Shown in pieces: positions 63,701 through 64,000 of a DNA stretch of 64,000 bases. A model generated the notes under the pieces. That model was not told the origin of the DNA. It saw only the letters and a list, made by a program, of their open reading frames with translations, and did not search any database. The stretch's first letter is position 1, and each line of letters starts with the position of its first letter. Source of the stretch: Sclerurus mexicanus (Eukaryota > Chordata > Aves > Passeriformes > Furnariidae); assembly GCA_013396755.1 (NCBI GenBank), contig VWZF01003613.1:252267-316266 (forward strand). Direction: 5' to 3'. A program made the translations under genes and the position numbers.

Positions 63701-64000
63701 GAAAATATTTCTAAAGAACATGTAACAAAGTGCAAAGTTCAGTCCTACTGAGTTTGACACCAAGCTTTGTATTGTATCCTGTAAGTATATATTGAACTTT
63801 GGGGGTTTTCACTTCCTAGGTAATGGCAACGATGCAAGAAAAACTTGTGTTTGTTGTCATTGACTTGCAATCTGAAAAACCGGCTTTCTTTGAGAATCAA
63901 AGATTTGAAAATTTAGCAAAAATGTTCAAAATTACTTTTGTCTTCTAATCCTTCTTTAAACAAACCATTTATAATTAGGAGAAAATGGCTGAACTCAGGC
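60716..64000 (-). other. GRIK2 intron 2, 3' part (incomplete)
   Basis: AT-rich intron upstream of exon 3 in transcript order. The last 20 nt before the exon form a good pyrimidine tract on the minus strand. I see no CR1, LTR or microsatellite in it. The stretch 61930-62700 is described separately because it has a less AT-biased composition and two octamer motifs. Several short frames on both strands resemble no protein I know. Confidence 0.85.
61930..62700. promoter_or_regulatory. Candidate conserved intronic regulatory element with two octamers
   Basis: This stretch is free of repeats and simple sequence and contains a perfect ATGCAAAT octamer at 62053-62060 and its reverse complement ATTTGCAT at 62237-62244, with several TAAT cores around them. 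The octamer is the POU-domain binding motif. That arrangement is what a neural intronic enhancer could look like, but motif occurrence alone is weak evidence, and conservation could not be checked. Confidence 0.2.

Overview
The window is vertebrate nuclear DNA, almost certainly from a bird. The evidence is the large number of CR1-type LINE pieces (at least a dozen, several carrying the typical ATTCTATGA-like 3' end), the absence of mammalian SINEs, and a protein-coding gene split into short exons by large AT-rich introns. I cannot name the species.

Only one gene is supported: GRIK2, encoding the kainate-type glutamate receptor subunit GluK2, read on the minus strand. Four consecutive internal exons are visible, in transcript order 60715-60458 (258 nt), 40841-40660 (182 nt), 37184-37131 (54 nt) and 34265-34092 (174 nt). 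Each is bounded by AG and GT, the reading phases fit exactly, and together they encode about 222 residues of the extracellular amino-terminal domain (about residues 95-317 of GluK2). These are exons 3-6 in the usual numbering. The upstream exons lie beyond 64000 and the downstream ones beyond position 1; no exon 7 candidate was found below 34092.

Everything else is intron. Intron 6 (1-34091, incomplete) holds most of the CR1 copies, including one CR1 inserted in the opposite orientation inside another (7468-9342) and an old, internally deleted CR1 with endonuclease/RT-linker remnants (about 21210-22850). Introns 5 and 4 are short and free of recognisable repeats. Intron 3 (40842-60457) holds an RT-bearing CR1 (about 47476-49010), smaller CR1 pieces, an (AT)n microsatellite, a short assembly gap inside a poly(A) run, and a solo endogenous-retrovirus LTR of 340 bp with a perfect 6-bp target-site duplication (56207-56558). 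The LTR lies in the same sense as GRIK2. Intron 2 (60716-64000, incomplete) has no recognisable repeats but contains a stretch with two octamer motifs that could be a regulatory element.

I found no unknown multi-gene system. The most informative signals are the intact LTR with its alpharetrovirus-like signal layout, the nested CR1s, the excess of CR1 copies in gene-sense orientation, some compact inverted repeats, and a few unexplained GC-richer or LTR-like stretches. Most other open reading frames are chance frames or lie inside CR1.
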